Assembly: GCF_014836675.1 (NCBI RefSeq)
Contig: NZ_JACSQK010000006.1
Location: 209,214 to 273,213, forward strand
Direction: 5' to 3'
DNA from: Comamonas avium
GTDB lineage: Bacteria; Pseudomonadota; Gammaproteobacteria; Burkholderiales; Burkholderiaceae_C
DNA length: 64,000 nt
The notes beneath the pieces were generated by a model that saw only the letters and a list, made by a program, of their open reading frames with translations, was not told where the DNA came from and searched no databases. The translations under genes and the position numbers were made by a program. Shown piece after piece: positions 28,076-36,904 of this stretch (within the stretch, counting starts at the first letter, position 1; each line of letters begins with the position of its first letter).

Positions 28076-29170
28076 ATGGCGATGATGAAAGCAGCGGCCT
28101 TTTTGGAAAAAGGGCGCATTGAAATTGTTGACAAACCTATCCCTGATGTTGGACCTAACGATGCGCTGATCCGTATTACGACCACCACCATTTGCGGTAC
28201 TGATGTACACATTCTGAAGGGTGAGTATCCGGTGGACAAGGGCTTGACCGTGGGCCATGAGCCTGTGGGTGTGATTGAAAAGCTGGGCAGCGAAGTGAAG
28301 GGCTACAAAGAGGGGCAGCGCGTGATTGCTGGCGCAATTTGCCCCAACTTCAACAGCTATGCTGCCCAAGATGGTTACCCCAGCCAAGATGGCAGTTATC
28401 TGGTTGCGCGCGGCTTGTGTGGCTGTCATGGCTACAAGGCCACTGCAGGCTGGCGCTTTGGCAATTTGATTGATGGCACACAGGCGCAATACGTACTGGT
28501 GCCCGATGCACAAGCCAATTTGGCCCCCATTCCTGATGGCTTGACGGATGAGCAGGTGCTGATGTGTCCAGACATCATGTCCACGGGCTTTGCGGGCGCA
28601 GAAAATGCGAACATCAAGATAGGCGACACCGTGGTGGTGTTTGCCCAGGGGCCGATTGGCTTATGCGCCACTGCCGGGGCGCGTCTTTTGGGGGCTACCA
28701 CCATCATTGCCGTGGATGGCAATGACCACCGTCTGGGTATTGCCAAGAAGATGGGGGCGGATGTGGTGCTGAATTTCCGCAATGTCGATGTGATTTCTGA
28801 AGTGCTCAAACTCACCGGTGGCAGGGGTGCAGACAGCGCCATCGAGGCACTGGGCACGCAGATGACGTTTGAGCAGGCCATCAAGGTGATCAAACCGGGG
28901 GGGACGGTATCCAGTCTGGGTGTGTACTCAGAAGATCTGAAAATTCCTATGTCAGCGTTTGCCTCAGGCTTGGGGGATCACACCATCCGTACGGCGCTGT
29001 GCCCCGGTGGCAAGGAGCGCATGCGACGCCTGATGAGTGTGATTGAAGCCAACAGGCTGGATCTGGGTGTGATGGTCACGCACCAGCGCAAGCTCGATGA
29101 CATTGTTGAGGCCTATGACCTGTTTGCCAATCAGAGAGATGGAGTGCTCAAGATTGCGATCAAGCCCTGA
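28076..29170 (+). CDS. Zinc-dependent alcohol dehydrogenase
   Basis: This 364-aa medium-chain dehydrogenase has catalytic zinc ligands Cys40 (T-I-C-G-T-D) and His61-Glu62 (V-G-H-E-P), and a Rossmann motif F-A-Q-G-P-I-G-L followed by an Asp that favours NAD. The four-cysteine structural zinc lobe is absent, as in isopropanol-type tetrameric enzymes (the Thermoanaerobacter and Clostridium branch), so a secondary alcohol is a plausible substrate. The ATG at 28076 is chosen for the AAGGAG just before it. It is a single-gene unit with its own terminator. Confidence 0.87.
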   Translation: MAMMKAAAFLEKGRIEIVDKPIPDVGPNDALIRITTTTICGTDVHILKGEYPVDKGLTVGHEPVGVIEKLGSEVKGYKEGQRVIAGAICPNFNSYAAQDGYPSQDGSYLVARGLCGCHGYKATAGWRFGNLIDGTQAQYVLVPDAQANLAPIPDGLTDEQVLMCPDIMSTGFAGAENANIKIGDTVVVFAQGPIGLCATAGARLLGATTIIAVDGNDHRLGIAKKMGADVVLNFRNVDVISEVLKLTGGRGADSAIEALGTQMTFEQAIKVIKPGGTVSSLGVYSEDLKIPMSAFASGLGDHTIRTALCPGGKERMRRLMSVIEANRLDLGVMVTHQRKLDDIVEAYDLFANQRDGVLKIAIKP

Positions 29171-29185
29171 TAGGTCGATTGCTCA

Positions 29186-29216
29186 ATAAAAAGCCACCTT
29201 AGGGTGGCTTTTTATT
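29186..29216. terminator. Bidirectional terminator
   Basis: AAGCCACC/GGTGGCTT (29191-29210) with flanking A and T runs lies between the convergent alcohol dehydrogenase and ygfZ genes. Confidence 0.85.
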
Positions 29217-29238
29217 GAGGATTGTGCAGTCAGTACGC

Positions 29239-30144
29239 TTAGATGTCTTCCAGCAAGGCGTAAGGCAGAGGCAGCAAAGTCAGCGGCTCACCACTGGCGC
29301 TGCCCGCCGTCAGGGCCTCCTGGGCAGAGCTGATTTGCATGCTGACAATGGCGTCCCAGCCGCCATCAGGTGCTGGGGCTGCCTGGACGATGGTGCCGGT
29401 GGCTTGCTCGGCATCGCTGGCGGCAAAGACTTCAGCACCTGCTTGTATTTCACTGGCTGCATGCACGATGAACGCACGGCGCTTGAGCGTTCCGCGAAAT
29501 TGGCTGCGTGCTACGACTTCTTGGCCTGGGTAGCAGCCCTTTTTAAAATTAACTCCGCCCACAGATTCGTAATTGAGCATCTGAGGCACAAATAATTCGT
29601 ACGCGCTAAGCGATACGGTGGCAATGCCGCTGGCCACTTCGGTCCACAGCCATTGTTGTGCACTCAGCGCTGGCCCCTGTGGTGCGGCTGTGCCAGCAGG
29701 AGCCACCCACAGCGCTCGTGGCTGCCCGGCTGCAGGGTAGAGATGCACGAGGTGCGCATCCCCCATGGTCTGGACTGCCCAGGGAGCTTGCGCAGCATCG
29801 GGTACCGCGCTGCCCATCAGGCCTAAAAGTTGAAAGTCCTGGGTGGCGTCGGTGAGCTTGGCTTTGGCGCGCAGCACAAACATGGACAGGCGTTTGAGGG
29901 TTTGCGCCAGCAAATCAAGGCTGCAAACGAGCAAAATGTCGTCTGGGGCGCGTTTAAAACCAATCATGCTGGCTTGCATGCGGCCTTTGGCGGAGCAAAA
30001 AGCGGCCAAGCGTGCGTGCTGTAAATCCAGCAGCGCAAAGTCGTTGGTCAGCTGGCCATGTAAAAAACTGGCGGCGTCATCACCCTGTACGCGGATGACG
30101 CCCAGATGCGAAATGGGGGCAATGCCTTGGAGAGTCTGGGTCAT
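29239..30144 (-). CDS. ygfZ: Folate-binding protein YgfZ
   Basis: This 301-aa protein is related to the T-protein of glycine cleavage and has the YgfZ signature K-G-C-Y-P-G-Q-E-V-V-A-R near residue 220. YgfZ uses tetrahydrofolate and its conserved Cys in the maintenance of certain iron-sulphur enzymes such as MiaB. The ATG at 30144 (MTQTLQG) is preferred over the upstream 13-codon extension. It is divergent from mltG with 33 bases between the starts, so the two promoters overlap. Confidence 0.88.
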   Translation of the reverse strand: MTQTLQGIAPISHLGVIRVQGDDAASFLHGQLTNDFALLDLQHARLAAFCSAKGRMQASMIGFKRAPDDILLVCSLDLLAQTLKRLSMFVLRAKAKLTDATQDFQLLGLMGSAVPDAAQAPWAVQTMGDAHLVHLYPAAGQPRALWVAPAGTAAPQGPALSAQQWLWTEVASGIATVSLSAYELFVPQMLNYESVGGVNFKKGCYPGQEVVARSQFRGTLKRRAFIVHAASEIQAGAEVFAASDAEQATGTIVQAAPAPDGGWDAIVSMQISSAQEALTAGSASGEPLTLLPLPYALLEDI

Positions 30145-30177
30145 GGGTGAATTATGATCCCCGATCTTTTTCATAGG

Positions 30178-31185
30178 ATGCAAAAGGTTGTGCGACGTTT
30201 ACTTATAGTGCTGTTGTTTTTGGTTGCCGTGGCTGCTGCCGTGGGTGGCGCTGCGGCGTGGTGGCTGGGCCAGCCGCTGCGCATGTCCAGCCCAAGCTTG
30301 GAGCTGGAGATTGAGCCAGGGACCTCCCCGCGTGGCGTTGCACAGGCCGTGGCGGATGCAGGCGTGCAGACAGACCCGCGCTGGCTGTACTACTGGTTCC
30401 GGCTGTCAGGGCAAGGCCGCCAGATTCGCGCGGGCAACTATGAGCTGACGGCTGGCACCACACCGCGCAGCTTGCTGCAAAAACTGGTGCGTGGCGAAGA
30501 AAGCCTGCGAGCAATTATTTTTGTAGAGGGCTGGACCTTCCGCCAGATGCGAGCACAGATTGCCAAGGATGAGTTCCTCAAGCATGACACCGCTGCAATG
30601 ACCGAAGCGCAGATCATGGACGCTTTGGGCAAGCCCGGGCTGGCTGCGGAAGGCATGTTTTTTCCTGACACCTACACCTATGCCAAGGGCAGCAGTGAAC
30701 TGGCTGTGCTGCGCCGCGCCTTGCATGCGATGGAGCGCAGACTGGATGAGGCATGGGCACAGCGTGCGGCAGATACGCCTTTGCAAAGCCCTTACGAGGC
30801 GCTAATCCTGGCCAGCATCGTAGAAAAAGAGACGGGCCACGCGAGTGACCGTGGTCAGATTGCCGGTGTATTTATCAACCGGATGCGCGTGGGCATGCGG
30901 CTGCAAACGGATCCCACCGTGATTTACGGCATGGGCGAGGCATTTGATGGCAATCTGCGCCGCCGTGATCTGCAGACCGATACGCCCTGGAATACCTACA
31001 CGCGTGCTGGTTTGCCGCCCACACCCATTGCGGTGCCCGGTAAGGCGTCATTGATGGCTGCGGTTCGCCCTGAGCCTACCAAAGCCTATTATTTTGTCTC
31101 GCGCGGTGATGGCACGAGCCATTTCAGTCCGAATCTGGATGAGCACAATCGCGCAGTCAACCGTTACATCCGTGGCGGCAATTGA
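30178..31185 (+). CDS. mltG: Endolytic murein transglycosylase MltG
   Basis: This 335-aa protein has one N-terminal membrane helix (about residues 5-27), a LysM-like region and the YceG domain with the catalytic Glu in L-A-S-I-V-E-K-E-T-G. MltG cuts nascent glycan strands at the inner membrane and sets their length. The frame is open 24 bases further upstream. It heads the run mltG-tmk-holB-pilZ-tatD, an arrangement common in Burkholderiales and gamma-proteobacteria. Confidence 0.92.
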   Translation: MQKVVRRLLIVLLFLVAVAAAVGGAAAWWLGQPLRMSSPSLELEIEPGTSPRGVAQAVADAGVQTDPRWLYYWFRLSGQGRQIRAGNYELTAGTTPRSLLQKLVRGEESLRAIIFVEGWTFRQMRAQIAKDEFLKHDTAAMTEAQIMDALGKPGLAAEGMFFPDTYTYAKGSSELAVLRRALHAMERRLDEAWAQRAADTPLQSPYEALILASIVEKETGHASDRGQIAGVFINRMRVGMRLQTDPTVIYGMGEAFDGNLRRRDLQTDTPWNTYTRAGLPPTPIAVPGKASLMAAVRPEPTKAYYFVSRGDGTSHFSPNLDEHNRAVNRYIRGGN

Positions 31186-31248
31186 GGAGGCGCTGCTACA
31201 GCACGCCCCCATGCTTTCTTTGTCGCGCAGAACTTATAGAGATCGGGT

Positions 31249-31932
31249 TTGGTTTTGAACAACACCCCCAGCACAGGCTTGTTTATCAGCTTTGAAGGCA
31301 TTGATGGTGCGGGCAAATCCTCGCACATTGCTGCACTGGCACAAGCCTTCAAGGATGCCGGCCGTACGGTGACACTGACGCGTGAGCCGGGAGGCACGCC
31401 TTTGGCTGAAAAGCTGCGCAACCTGCTGCTGCACGATGCCATGGATCCGTTGACCGAAGCGCTGGTGGCTTTTGCTGCTCGTCGCGATCATCTGGTGCAG
31501 GTGATTGAGCCAGCTTTGGCCCGGGGTGAAGTGGTCGTCAGTGACCGTTTTACGGATGCCACTTTTGCCTACCAAGGTGCAGGGCGTGGTTTCGATTGGG
31601 AAAAACTTCAAACCCTAGAGCGCATGGCTCAGACGGGTAGCGGCTCGAATGCCGAGTTGATGCGTGAGCCTGACCTGACTATCTGGTTTGATCTGCCGGC
31701 CGCCGTGGCCGCAGAGCGTTTGGCGGCTGCGCGCGTGCCCGATCGGTTTGAGGCGCAGCCACAAGACTTTTTTGCAGCGGTCGCCTCGGGCTACGCACGC
31801 CGCTGTGCGGCTGCACCTAAGCGCTTTGCCCGCATTGATGCCCACCAGCCTCGCGAGGCTGTCTGGCAGCAGGTGGCGGATGTGCTGCAAGCGCGTGGCT
31901 ACCTCCAAGGTGTGCAAGGAGCCGCGGCGTGA
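31249..31932 (+). CDS. tmk: Thymidylate kinase (TTG start)
   Basis: This 227-aa kinase has the P-loop [10 protein letters not shown], the [12 protein letters not shown] dTMP-binding motif and a LID region. It phosphorylates dTMP to dTDP. There is no in-frame ATG between the upstream stop and the P-loop, so initiation must use TTG at 31249 or 31255. It overlaps holB by four bases (GTGA). Confidence 0.92.
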   Translation: MVLNNTPSTGLFISFEGIDGAGKSSHIAALAQAFKDAGRTVTLTREPGGTPLAEKLRNLLLHDAMDPLTEALVAFAARRDHLVQVIEPALARGEVVVSDRFTDATFAYQGAGRGFDWEKLQTLERMAQTGSGSNAELMREPDLTIWFDLPAAVAAERLAAARVPDRFEAQPQDFFAAVASGYARRCAAAPKRFARIDAHQPREAVWQQVADVLQARGYLQGVQGAAA

Positions 31933-32936
31933 GTGAAACAACGGGAATGCTGGCCCCTTGGCTGCAGCAGCAACGCCAAGCCTTGCTTGCGCAGCGTGGT
32001 CATGCATGGCTGCTGCAAGGGCCATCAGGCATGGGGCAGTTTGAGCTGGGCATGGCCATGGTGCGCGCCTGGTTGTGCGAGCAGCCCACTGAGCAGGGTG
32101 CCTGTGGGCATTGCACCAGTTGTCACAGTGTGGATGTGCACGCGCACGCTGACTTGTGTGTGCTGATGCCAGAGGCCGATATGCTGGCGCGTGGCTGGCC
32201 CTTGAGCGAAAAGGCGCAGGCAGATATTGACGACAAAAAACGCAAGCCCAGCAAAGAAATTCGTGTGGATGCCATGCGCGATGCCGTGGAGTTCACCCAG
32301 CGCACCAGCGCTCGCGGGCGAGGCAAGGCGGTGCTGGTGTACCCGGCCGAGCAGATGAATGCGATTACCGCCAATGCACTGCTCAAAACGCTAGAGGAGC
32401 CGCCGGGCGATGTGCGCTTTGTACTGGCCACAGAAGCGGCCCACCAATTGCTGCCCACCATTCGCAGCCGTTGCTTGGCGCACACCATGCTGTGGCCGGC
32501 AGAGGCACAAATGCTGCAGTGGCTGCAGCAGCAAGGCTTGCAGGCCGATGATGCACACGCCTGGCTGCGTGCGGCGGGCGGGCGTCCTTTGGATGCCTGG
32601 GCAATGGCGCGGGCTGGCAAGGGGCTGGATGTGTTTCAGCGCTTGCCCAAAGCGGTTGCTGCGGGCGATGTGGCCATTTTTTCGGACATGTCACAACCCG
32701 AAATTGTGCAATGGCTACAAAAGCTGTGCCATGACTTGATGTGTGTGGCGCAAGGGGCCGCACCGCGGTATTTTGCCGTGCAAGACCTGCCTAAAGCTCC
32801 CTCTGCAATGGTGCTGGCACGGTGGGCCAGGTCGCTGGCGCAAGAGGCGCGCACGGCTGAGCATCCATTTAATGCAGGTTTAATGACCGAAGCGCTTGTT
32901 GCGCAGGCCCGCACGGTCCTACACTCCAGAACTTAA
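31929..32936 (+). CDS. holB: DNA polymerase III subunit delta'
   Basis: This 335-aa clamp-loader subunit starts with GTG at 31929, overlapping the tmk stop. The P-loop position reads G-P-S-G-M-G-Q-F-E, lacking the Lys of a working Walker A, as expected for delta', which does not hydrolyse ATP. Four cysteines (C-G-H-C-T-S-C near residue 60) form the zinc module. The S-R-C motif (I-R-S-R-C) is present. It works with gamma/tau and delta to load the sliding clamp. Confidence 0.92.
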   Translation: MSETTGMLAPWLQQQRQALLAQRGHAWLLQGPSGMGQFELGMAMVRAWLCEQPTEQGACGHCTSCHSVDVHAHADLCVLMPEADMLARGWPLSEKAQADIDDKKRKPSKEIRVDAMRDAVEFTQRTSARGRGKAVLVYPAEQMNAITANALLKTLEEPPGDVRFVLATEAAHQLLPTIRSRCLAHTMLWPAEAQMLQWLQQQGLQADDAHAWLRAAGGRPLDAWAMARAGKGLDVFQRLPKAVAAGDVAIFSDMSQPEIVQWLQKLCHDLMCVAQGAAPRYFAVQDLPKAPSAMVLARWARSLAQEARTAEHPFNAGLMTEALVAQARTVLHSRT

Positions 32937-32954
32937 CGCGATGGAAGCAAGTTG

Positions 32955-33314
32955 ATGAGCATGCAGACCCCACCCCCTCGCCCCAGTGTGTTGCAACTGG
33001 CCCTGAAAGAAAAAGGGGCTTTGTATGCGGCCTACATTCCCTTGTTTGCGGATGGCGGTATTTTCGTTGCAACCCCACGAGACTTTCGCCTGGGCGACGA
33101 TGTCTACGTGCTGTTGACGCTGCCTGAAGACACTCAGCGCTACCCTATTGCAGGCAAGGTAGGCTGGGTCACACCGGCCGGTGCCGGGGGCAATCGCACG
33201 CAGGGCATTGGGGTGTGTTTTCCCAAAGATGAAAAATCTGTGCAGCTGAAAGCCAAGATTGAACAGATTTTGGGCACTGCCATTGCTTCGGACAGGCCCA
33301 CGCAGACCCTGTAG
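32955..33314 (+). CDS. pilZ: PilZ domain protein (type IV pilus assembly)
   Basis: This 119-aa protein is one PilZ domain, with G-G-I-F-V-A-T-P-R-D-F and the C-terminal G-I-G-V-C-F. The R-x-x-x-R motif that binds c-di-GMP is absent, as in PilZ of Pseudomonas and Xanthomonas, which acts in type IV pilus assembly through PilB and FimX-like partners. ATG at 32955 follows GGAAG. A TTG directly before it is an alternative. Position between holB and tatD matches the conserved order. Confidence 0.88.
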   Translation: MSMQTPPPRPSVLQLALKEKGALYAAYIPLFADGGIFVATPRDFRLGDDVYVLLTLPEDTQRYPIAGKVGWVTPAGAGGNRTQGIGVCFPKDEKSVQLKAKIEQILGTAIASDRPTQTL

Positions 33315-33391
33315 GCCAACTGCGTTTTTTCTTGCCATGCCGGCTTGGGGTGCTCCTGAGCCGGCATTGTTTTTTGTACGATCGATCACTG

Positions 33392-34201
33392 ATGTTTACC
33401 GATTCACACTGCCACCTGAACTTTCCAGAACTGTCCGCCAATCTGCCGGCTATTCAGGCCGCCATGGCCGAGGCACAAGTCACACGGGCGCTGTGTATTT
33501 CTTGCACCATGGAAGAGTTTCCTGAGGTGCATGCCCTGGCCATGGCGTATGACAACCTGTGGTGCACAGTGGGAGTGCACCCTGATACCGAGCACATGAC
33601 CGAACCCAGCGTGCAAGATTTGGTCGAGCGTGCCGCCTTGCCCCGCGTGGTGGGTATTGGCGAGACGGGCTTGGACTACTACGGGATGGAAGAGCGCAAG
33701 GGCGGCCGCACGATTGCCGACATGCAGTGGCAGCGTGAACGCTTTCGCACCCATATCCGCGCTGCACAACAGTGCGGCAAGCCGCTGGTCATTCACACCC
33801 GTGCGGCGCAGGAAGACACCATCCGCATCCTCAAGGAAGAGGGTGAAGACGGCTCTGCAGGCAGCGCAGGTGGTGTCTTTCACTGCTTTACCGAAAGCCT
33901 GGAGGTGGCCAAGCAGGCGTTGGATCTGGGCTTTTACATCTCGTTTTCAGGCATTGTGACGTTCAAGAGTGCGCAATATTTACGCGATGTAGCCGCCTTT
34001 GTGCCTGCTGACCGCCTCCTGATCGAGACGGACAGTCCTTATCTGGCGCCCATGCCCTATCGCGGCAAAACCAACAGCCCCGCATACGTGCCGTTTGTAG
34101 CCAGGCAGGTGGCGCAGGTGCGCGGCCTGTCGGAGCAAGAAGTGGCGGACATCACCAGCCATAATTTTGACCAACTGTTTAAAGGTGTGGTGACGGGATG
34201 A
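33392..34201 (+). CDS. tatD: TatD family metal-dependent hydrolase
   Basis: This 269-aa TIM-barrel nuclease has H-x-H in D-S-H-C-H-L (residues 5-7), Glu in G-I-G-E-T-G-L-D-Y, His in P-L-V-I-H-T-R and Asp in E-T-D-S-P-Y-L. TatD enzymes are 3'-5' exonucleases or D-Tyr-tRNA-type hydrolases involved in DNA repair. Its stop overlaps the ankyrin gene by four bases. Confidence 0.9.
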   Translation: MFTDSHCHLNFPELSANLPAIQAAMAEAQVTRALCISCTMEEFPEVHALAMAYDNLWCTVGVHPDTEHMTEPSVQDLVERAALPRVVGIGETGLDYYGMEERKGGRTIADMQWQRERFRTHIRAAQQCGKPLVIHTRAAQEDTIRILKEEGEDGSAGSAGGVFHCFTESLEVAKQALDLGFYISFSGIVTFKSAQYLRDVAAFVPADRLLIETDSPYLAPMPYRGKTNSPAYVPFVARQVAQVRGLSEQEVADITSHNFDQLFKGVVTG

Positions 34202-34875
34202 AGCGGCGTACCTTGTTGCAATCTTTCAGTGCATGTGCGCTAACTGGCTCCGTGCTGGTAGCGCGTGCCGATGCGTTCACCGACTTTCAGACCGCCATTA
34301 CGCGCGATGATTTCGTGCGCATGCGCAAGCTGCTGCAACAGGGCATGGACCCCAACACCGTGGATGAGCGCGGCCGGCCAGGGCTGGTCAAGGCCATGCA
34401 GCTAGAGTCTTTGCGCGTGGCTCAGGAGTTGATCAAGGCCCCAGGTATACGTATCAATGATGCCAGCGCGTCGGGTGAGACAGCTTTGATGCATGCCTGC
34501 ATCAAGGGGCACATTGATGTGGTCAAGCAGTTGCTGGCGCTGGGCGCACGCATCAATCACCCGGGCTGGACGCCGCTGCACTACGTGGCCAGTTCAGATA
34601 CAGAGCACAGCGTGGCCATTGCGCAGCTGCTGCTGGATCAACACGCGTATATCGACGCCGAATCGCCCAACAAAAGCACGCCGCTAATGCTGGCTGCCCA
34701 ATATGGCTCGGAAAAGATGGTCAAGCTGCTGCTGGATGCGGGGGCTGATGTGCAGCTGCGCAATGAGCTGAATCTGACGGCGGTTGATTTTGCCCGCCGC
34801 TCCGAGCGGGAATTTTTGGTCAAGCTGCTGGACACGGCTTACCAGGCAACGCGCAGAAGCAAGGCCTCCTGGTAA
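34198..34875 (+). CDS. Exported ankyrin repeat protein
   Basis: This 225-aa protein has a signal peptide (basic M-K-R-R-T-L-L then a hydrophobic run ending A-R-A-D-A) and four or five ankyrin repeats (for example G-E-T-A-L-M-H-A-C-I-K-G-H-I-D-V-V). It is probably periplasmic and binds a protein partner. Such genes often follow tatD in Comamonadaceae. Its function is unknown. It is coupled to tatD by overlap and is the last gene of the unit. Confidence 0.8.
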   Translation: MKRRTLLQSFSACALTGSVLVARADAFTDFQTAITRDDFVRMRKLLQQGMDPNTVDERGRPGLVKAMQLESLRVAQELIKAPGIRINDASASGETALMHACIKGHIDVVKQLLALGARINHPGWTPLHYVASSDTEHSVAIAQLLLDQHAYIDAESPNKSTPLMLAAQYGSEKMVKLLLDAGADVQLRNELNLTAVDFARRSEREFLVKLLDTAYQATRRSKASW

Positions 34876-34893
34876 TTGATAAATCAATAAAAA

Positions 34894-34971
34894 GAGCAGC
34901 TAACGCTTACCCGGAAAGCACTTCAAATACATTTAATACGCAAAGTGTTGCTGTGAAAGCGTTGACTGCTC
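34894..34971. repeat. REP-like palindromic intergenic repeat (copy 2)
   Basis: Arms 34894-34908 (GAGCAGCTAACGCTT) and 34957-34971 match as an inverted repeat at 13 of 15 positions and could fold into a long hairpin between the convergent ankyrin and msbA genes. The AACGCTT/AAGCGTT core is shared with the copies at 6244 and 41856. Confidence 0.6.
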
Positions 34972-34985
34972 ATTTATTATTTAGA

Positions 34986-36737
34986 TCAGCGGCCGCCACT
35001 GTGCGCTTGCAGGCGTGCGTACAGGCCGTTCAGGGCCAGCAGCTCAGCGTGCGTGCCTTGCTCGGCGATGCGGCCACGCTGCATGACCACCACGCGGTCG
35101 GCATGCTCAATGGTGGACAGGCGGTGAGCAATCACCAGGGTGGTCCGGCCTTGCATCAAGGTTTGCAGCGCTTGTTGCACCAGCCGTTCTGACTCGGTAT
35201 CCAGCGCGGATGTTGCCTCGTCCAAAATCAAGACCGGGGCATTCTTGTACAAGGCGCGCGCAATCGCCAGCCGCTGGCGCTGGCCACCAGACAGCTGCGC
35301 GGCGTTGTGGCCAACCTCAGTGTGAATGCCTTGTGGCATCAGGCGCACATGTTCGGCCAGATTCGCAGCCTCCAGGCTGGCCCAGACGCGCGCTTCATCC
35401 ATCTCGCCACCCAGTGCAACGTTGGCAGCAACGGTGTCGTTAAACATGACCACGTCCTGGCTGACCATGGCAAATTGGCTGCGCAGGTAGTGCAGATCCC
35501 AGTCTTGCAGGGGCACGCCGTCCATGCGTATCTCACCCGAAGTCGGGTTCAGAAAACGGGGCAGCAAATTGACCAGTGTGGTTTTGCCTGCGCCCGAAGG
35601 ACCCACCAGTGCAACCACCTCCCCAGGGTGTACTTGCAAGCTGACGTCCTGCAACGCAGGCGCTTTGTCATCCCCAAAAGAGACTCCTACATTGCGCAAT
35701 TCAATCGCACCCTGCACGTGACTGGGGCGCTGTGTGCCGCTAGATTCAGGCAGGGTGTGGTCCAGCAGGCTCAGTCCGCGCTCCAGCGCCGCAACACCGC
35801 GCGTGATGGGGTTGGCCACGTTGGCCAGGCGGCGCATGGGGGCAATCAGCATCAGCATGGCGCTGATGAACGCCACAAAACTGCCCACCGTAATATCCCC
35901 TGAAGGATTGGCCCGGCTTTGCCACAGCGCGATGCAGATCACCGCTGACAGCGCAAAAGCGGCAAACAGCTGTGTCAGCGGTGTCATGGCAGACGAGGCA
36001 ATCGTAGACTTGATGGCCAGGCCGCGCAGCTTGCGGCTGATGGCTTGAAAACGGCGCTCTTGTTCAGCCTGTGCCCCGTGTAGTCGCACCATGCGGTGGG
36101 CCAAAAAGTTTTCTTCCACCACGTAGGCCAGCGAATCGGTCGAGTTCTGGCTGTTTTTGGTAATGCGGTACAGCCGCTTGGACAGGGTGCGCATGATCCA
36201 TGCAACGCCTGGAACCACCACACCCACAATCAACGTCAGCTGCCAGTTGAGGTACAGCAGGTAACCCAGCAAGGCCAGCAGTGTGAAGCCATCGCGCGAT
36301 AGCGTGATGAAGGCGCTGACCAGCTGGTTGGCGCCCGTTTGCACTTCATACACCACAGTGTTGGACAGAGAGCTGGCAGTTTGCGACTGAAACAGCCGCA
36401 TGTCGGTGTTCTGTACCCGGCGAAACAGCACCTCCCGCAAGCGCAGCATGGCGTCATTGGCAATTTGCGACAGTGCGTACTGGGCCAGAAACTGCGCAAC
36501 ACCCCGCAGTAAAAAAACCCCAATGATGGCTATGGGCACCATCCATAGATTCAGCGTTCCCTCAGAAAAACCACTGTCTAACAGGGGCTTTAACAGGGCC
36601 GGAATCATGGGCTCGGTGGCAGCGCCAAGCAGCGTTGCCACAATGGCAACAGTCCACGCCAGCTTCTGGTTGCCAAAGTAGGGCGCTACGCGCAGCAAAC
36701 GCTGCTTGAGTGACAAGTCAGAGGGGGTGTTTGTCAT
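34986..36737 (-). CDS. msbA: Lipid A export ABC transporter MsbA
   Basis: This 583-aa half-transporter has six membrane helices and an ATPase with Walker A G-P-S-G-A-G-K-T-T, signature L-S-G-G-Q-R-Q-R and Walker B L-I-L-D-E-A-T-S-A-L-D. It flips lipid A core across the inner membrane as a homodimer. The start at 36737 (MTNTPSD) is chosen by comparison with the family. ATGs at 36767 and 36812 are possible, none with a clear Shine-Dalgarno sequence. It is divergent from tolB. Confidence 0.9.
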   Translation of the reverse strand: MTNTPSDLSLKQRLLRVAPYFGNQKLAWTVAIVATLLGAATEPMIPALLKPLLDSGFSEGTLNLWMVPIAIIGVFLLRGVAQFLAQYALSQIANDAMLRLREVLFRRVQNTDMRLFQSQTASSLSNTVVYEVQTGANQLVSAFITLSRDGFTLLALLGYLLYLNWQLTLIVGVVVPGVAWIMRTLSKRLYRITKNSQNSTDSLAYVVEENFLAHRMVRLHGAQAEQERRFQAISRKLRGLAIKSTIASSAMTPLTQLFAAFALSAVICIALWQSRANPSGDITVGSFVAFISAMLMLIAPMRRLANVANPITRGVAALERGLSLLDHTLPESSGTQRPSHVQGAIELRNVGVSFGDDKAPALQDVSLQVHPGEVVALVGPSGAGKTTLVNLLPRFLNPTSGEIRMDGVPLQDWDLHYLRSQFAMVSQDVVMFNDTVAANVALGGEMDEARVWASLEAANLAEHVRLMPQGIHTEVGHNAAQLSGGQRQRLAIARALYKNAPVLILDEATSALDTESERLVQQALQTLMQGRTTLVIAHRLSTIEHADRVVVMQRGRIAEQGTHAELLALNGLYARLQAHSGGR

Positions 36738-36904
36738 CAAATGGTGATTTTTTTCTGGGGTCTGCATGTGGAAAGTGATTCTACGTGCCCGCTCTGCAGC
36801 CTCGCTATACACATTGACACAGCAACAATGTGATCACATGCCTTGAACTGTGTGTAACATCATAGGAAGTCCCGGGAGCCTGATCCGGTACATGATGGCT
36901 GCGC

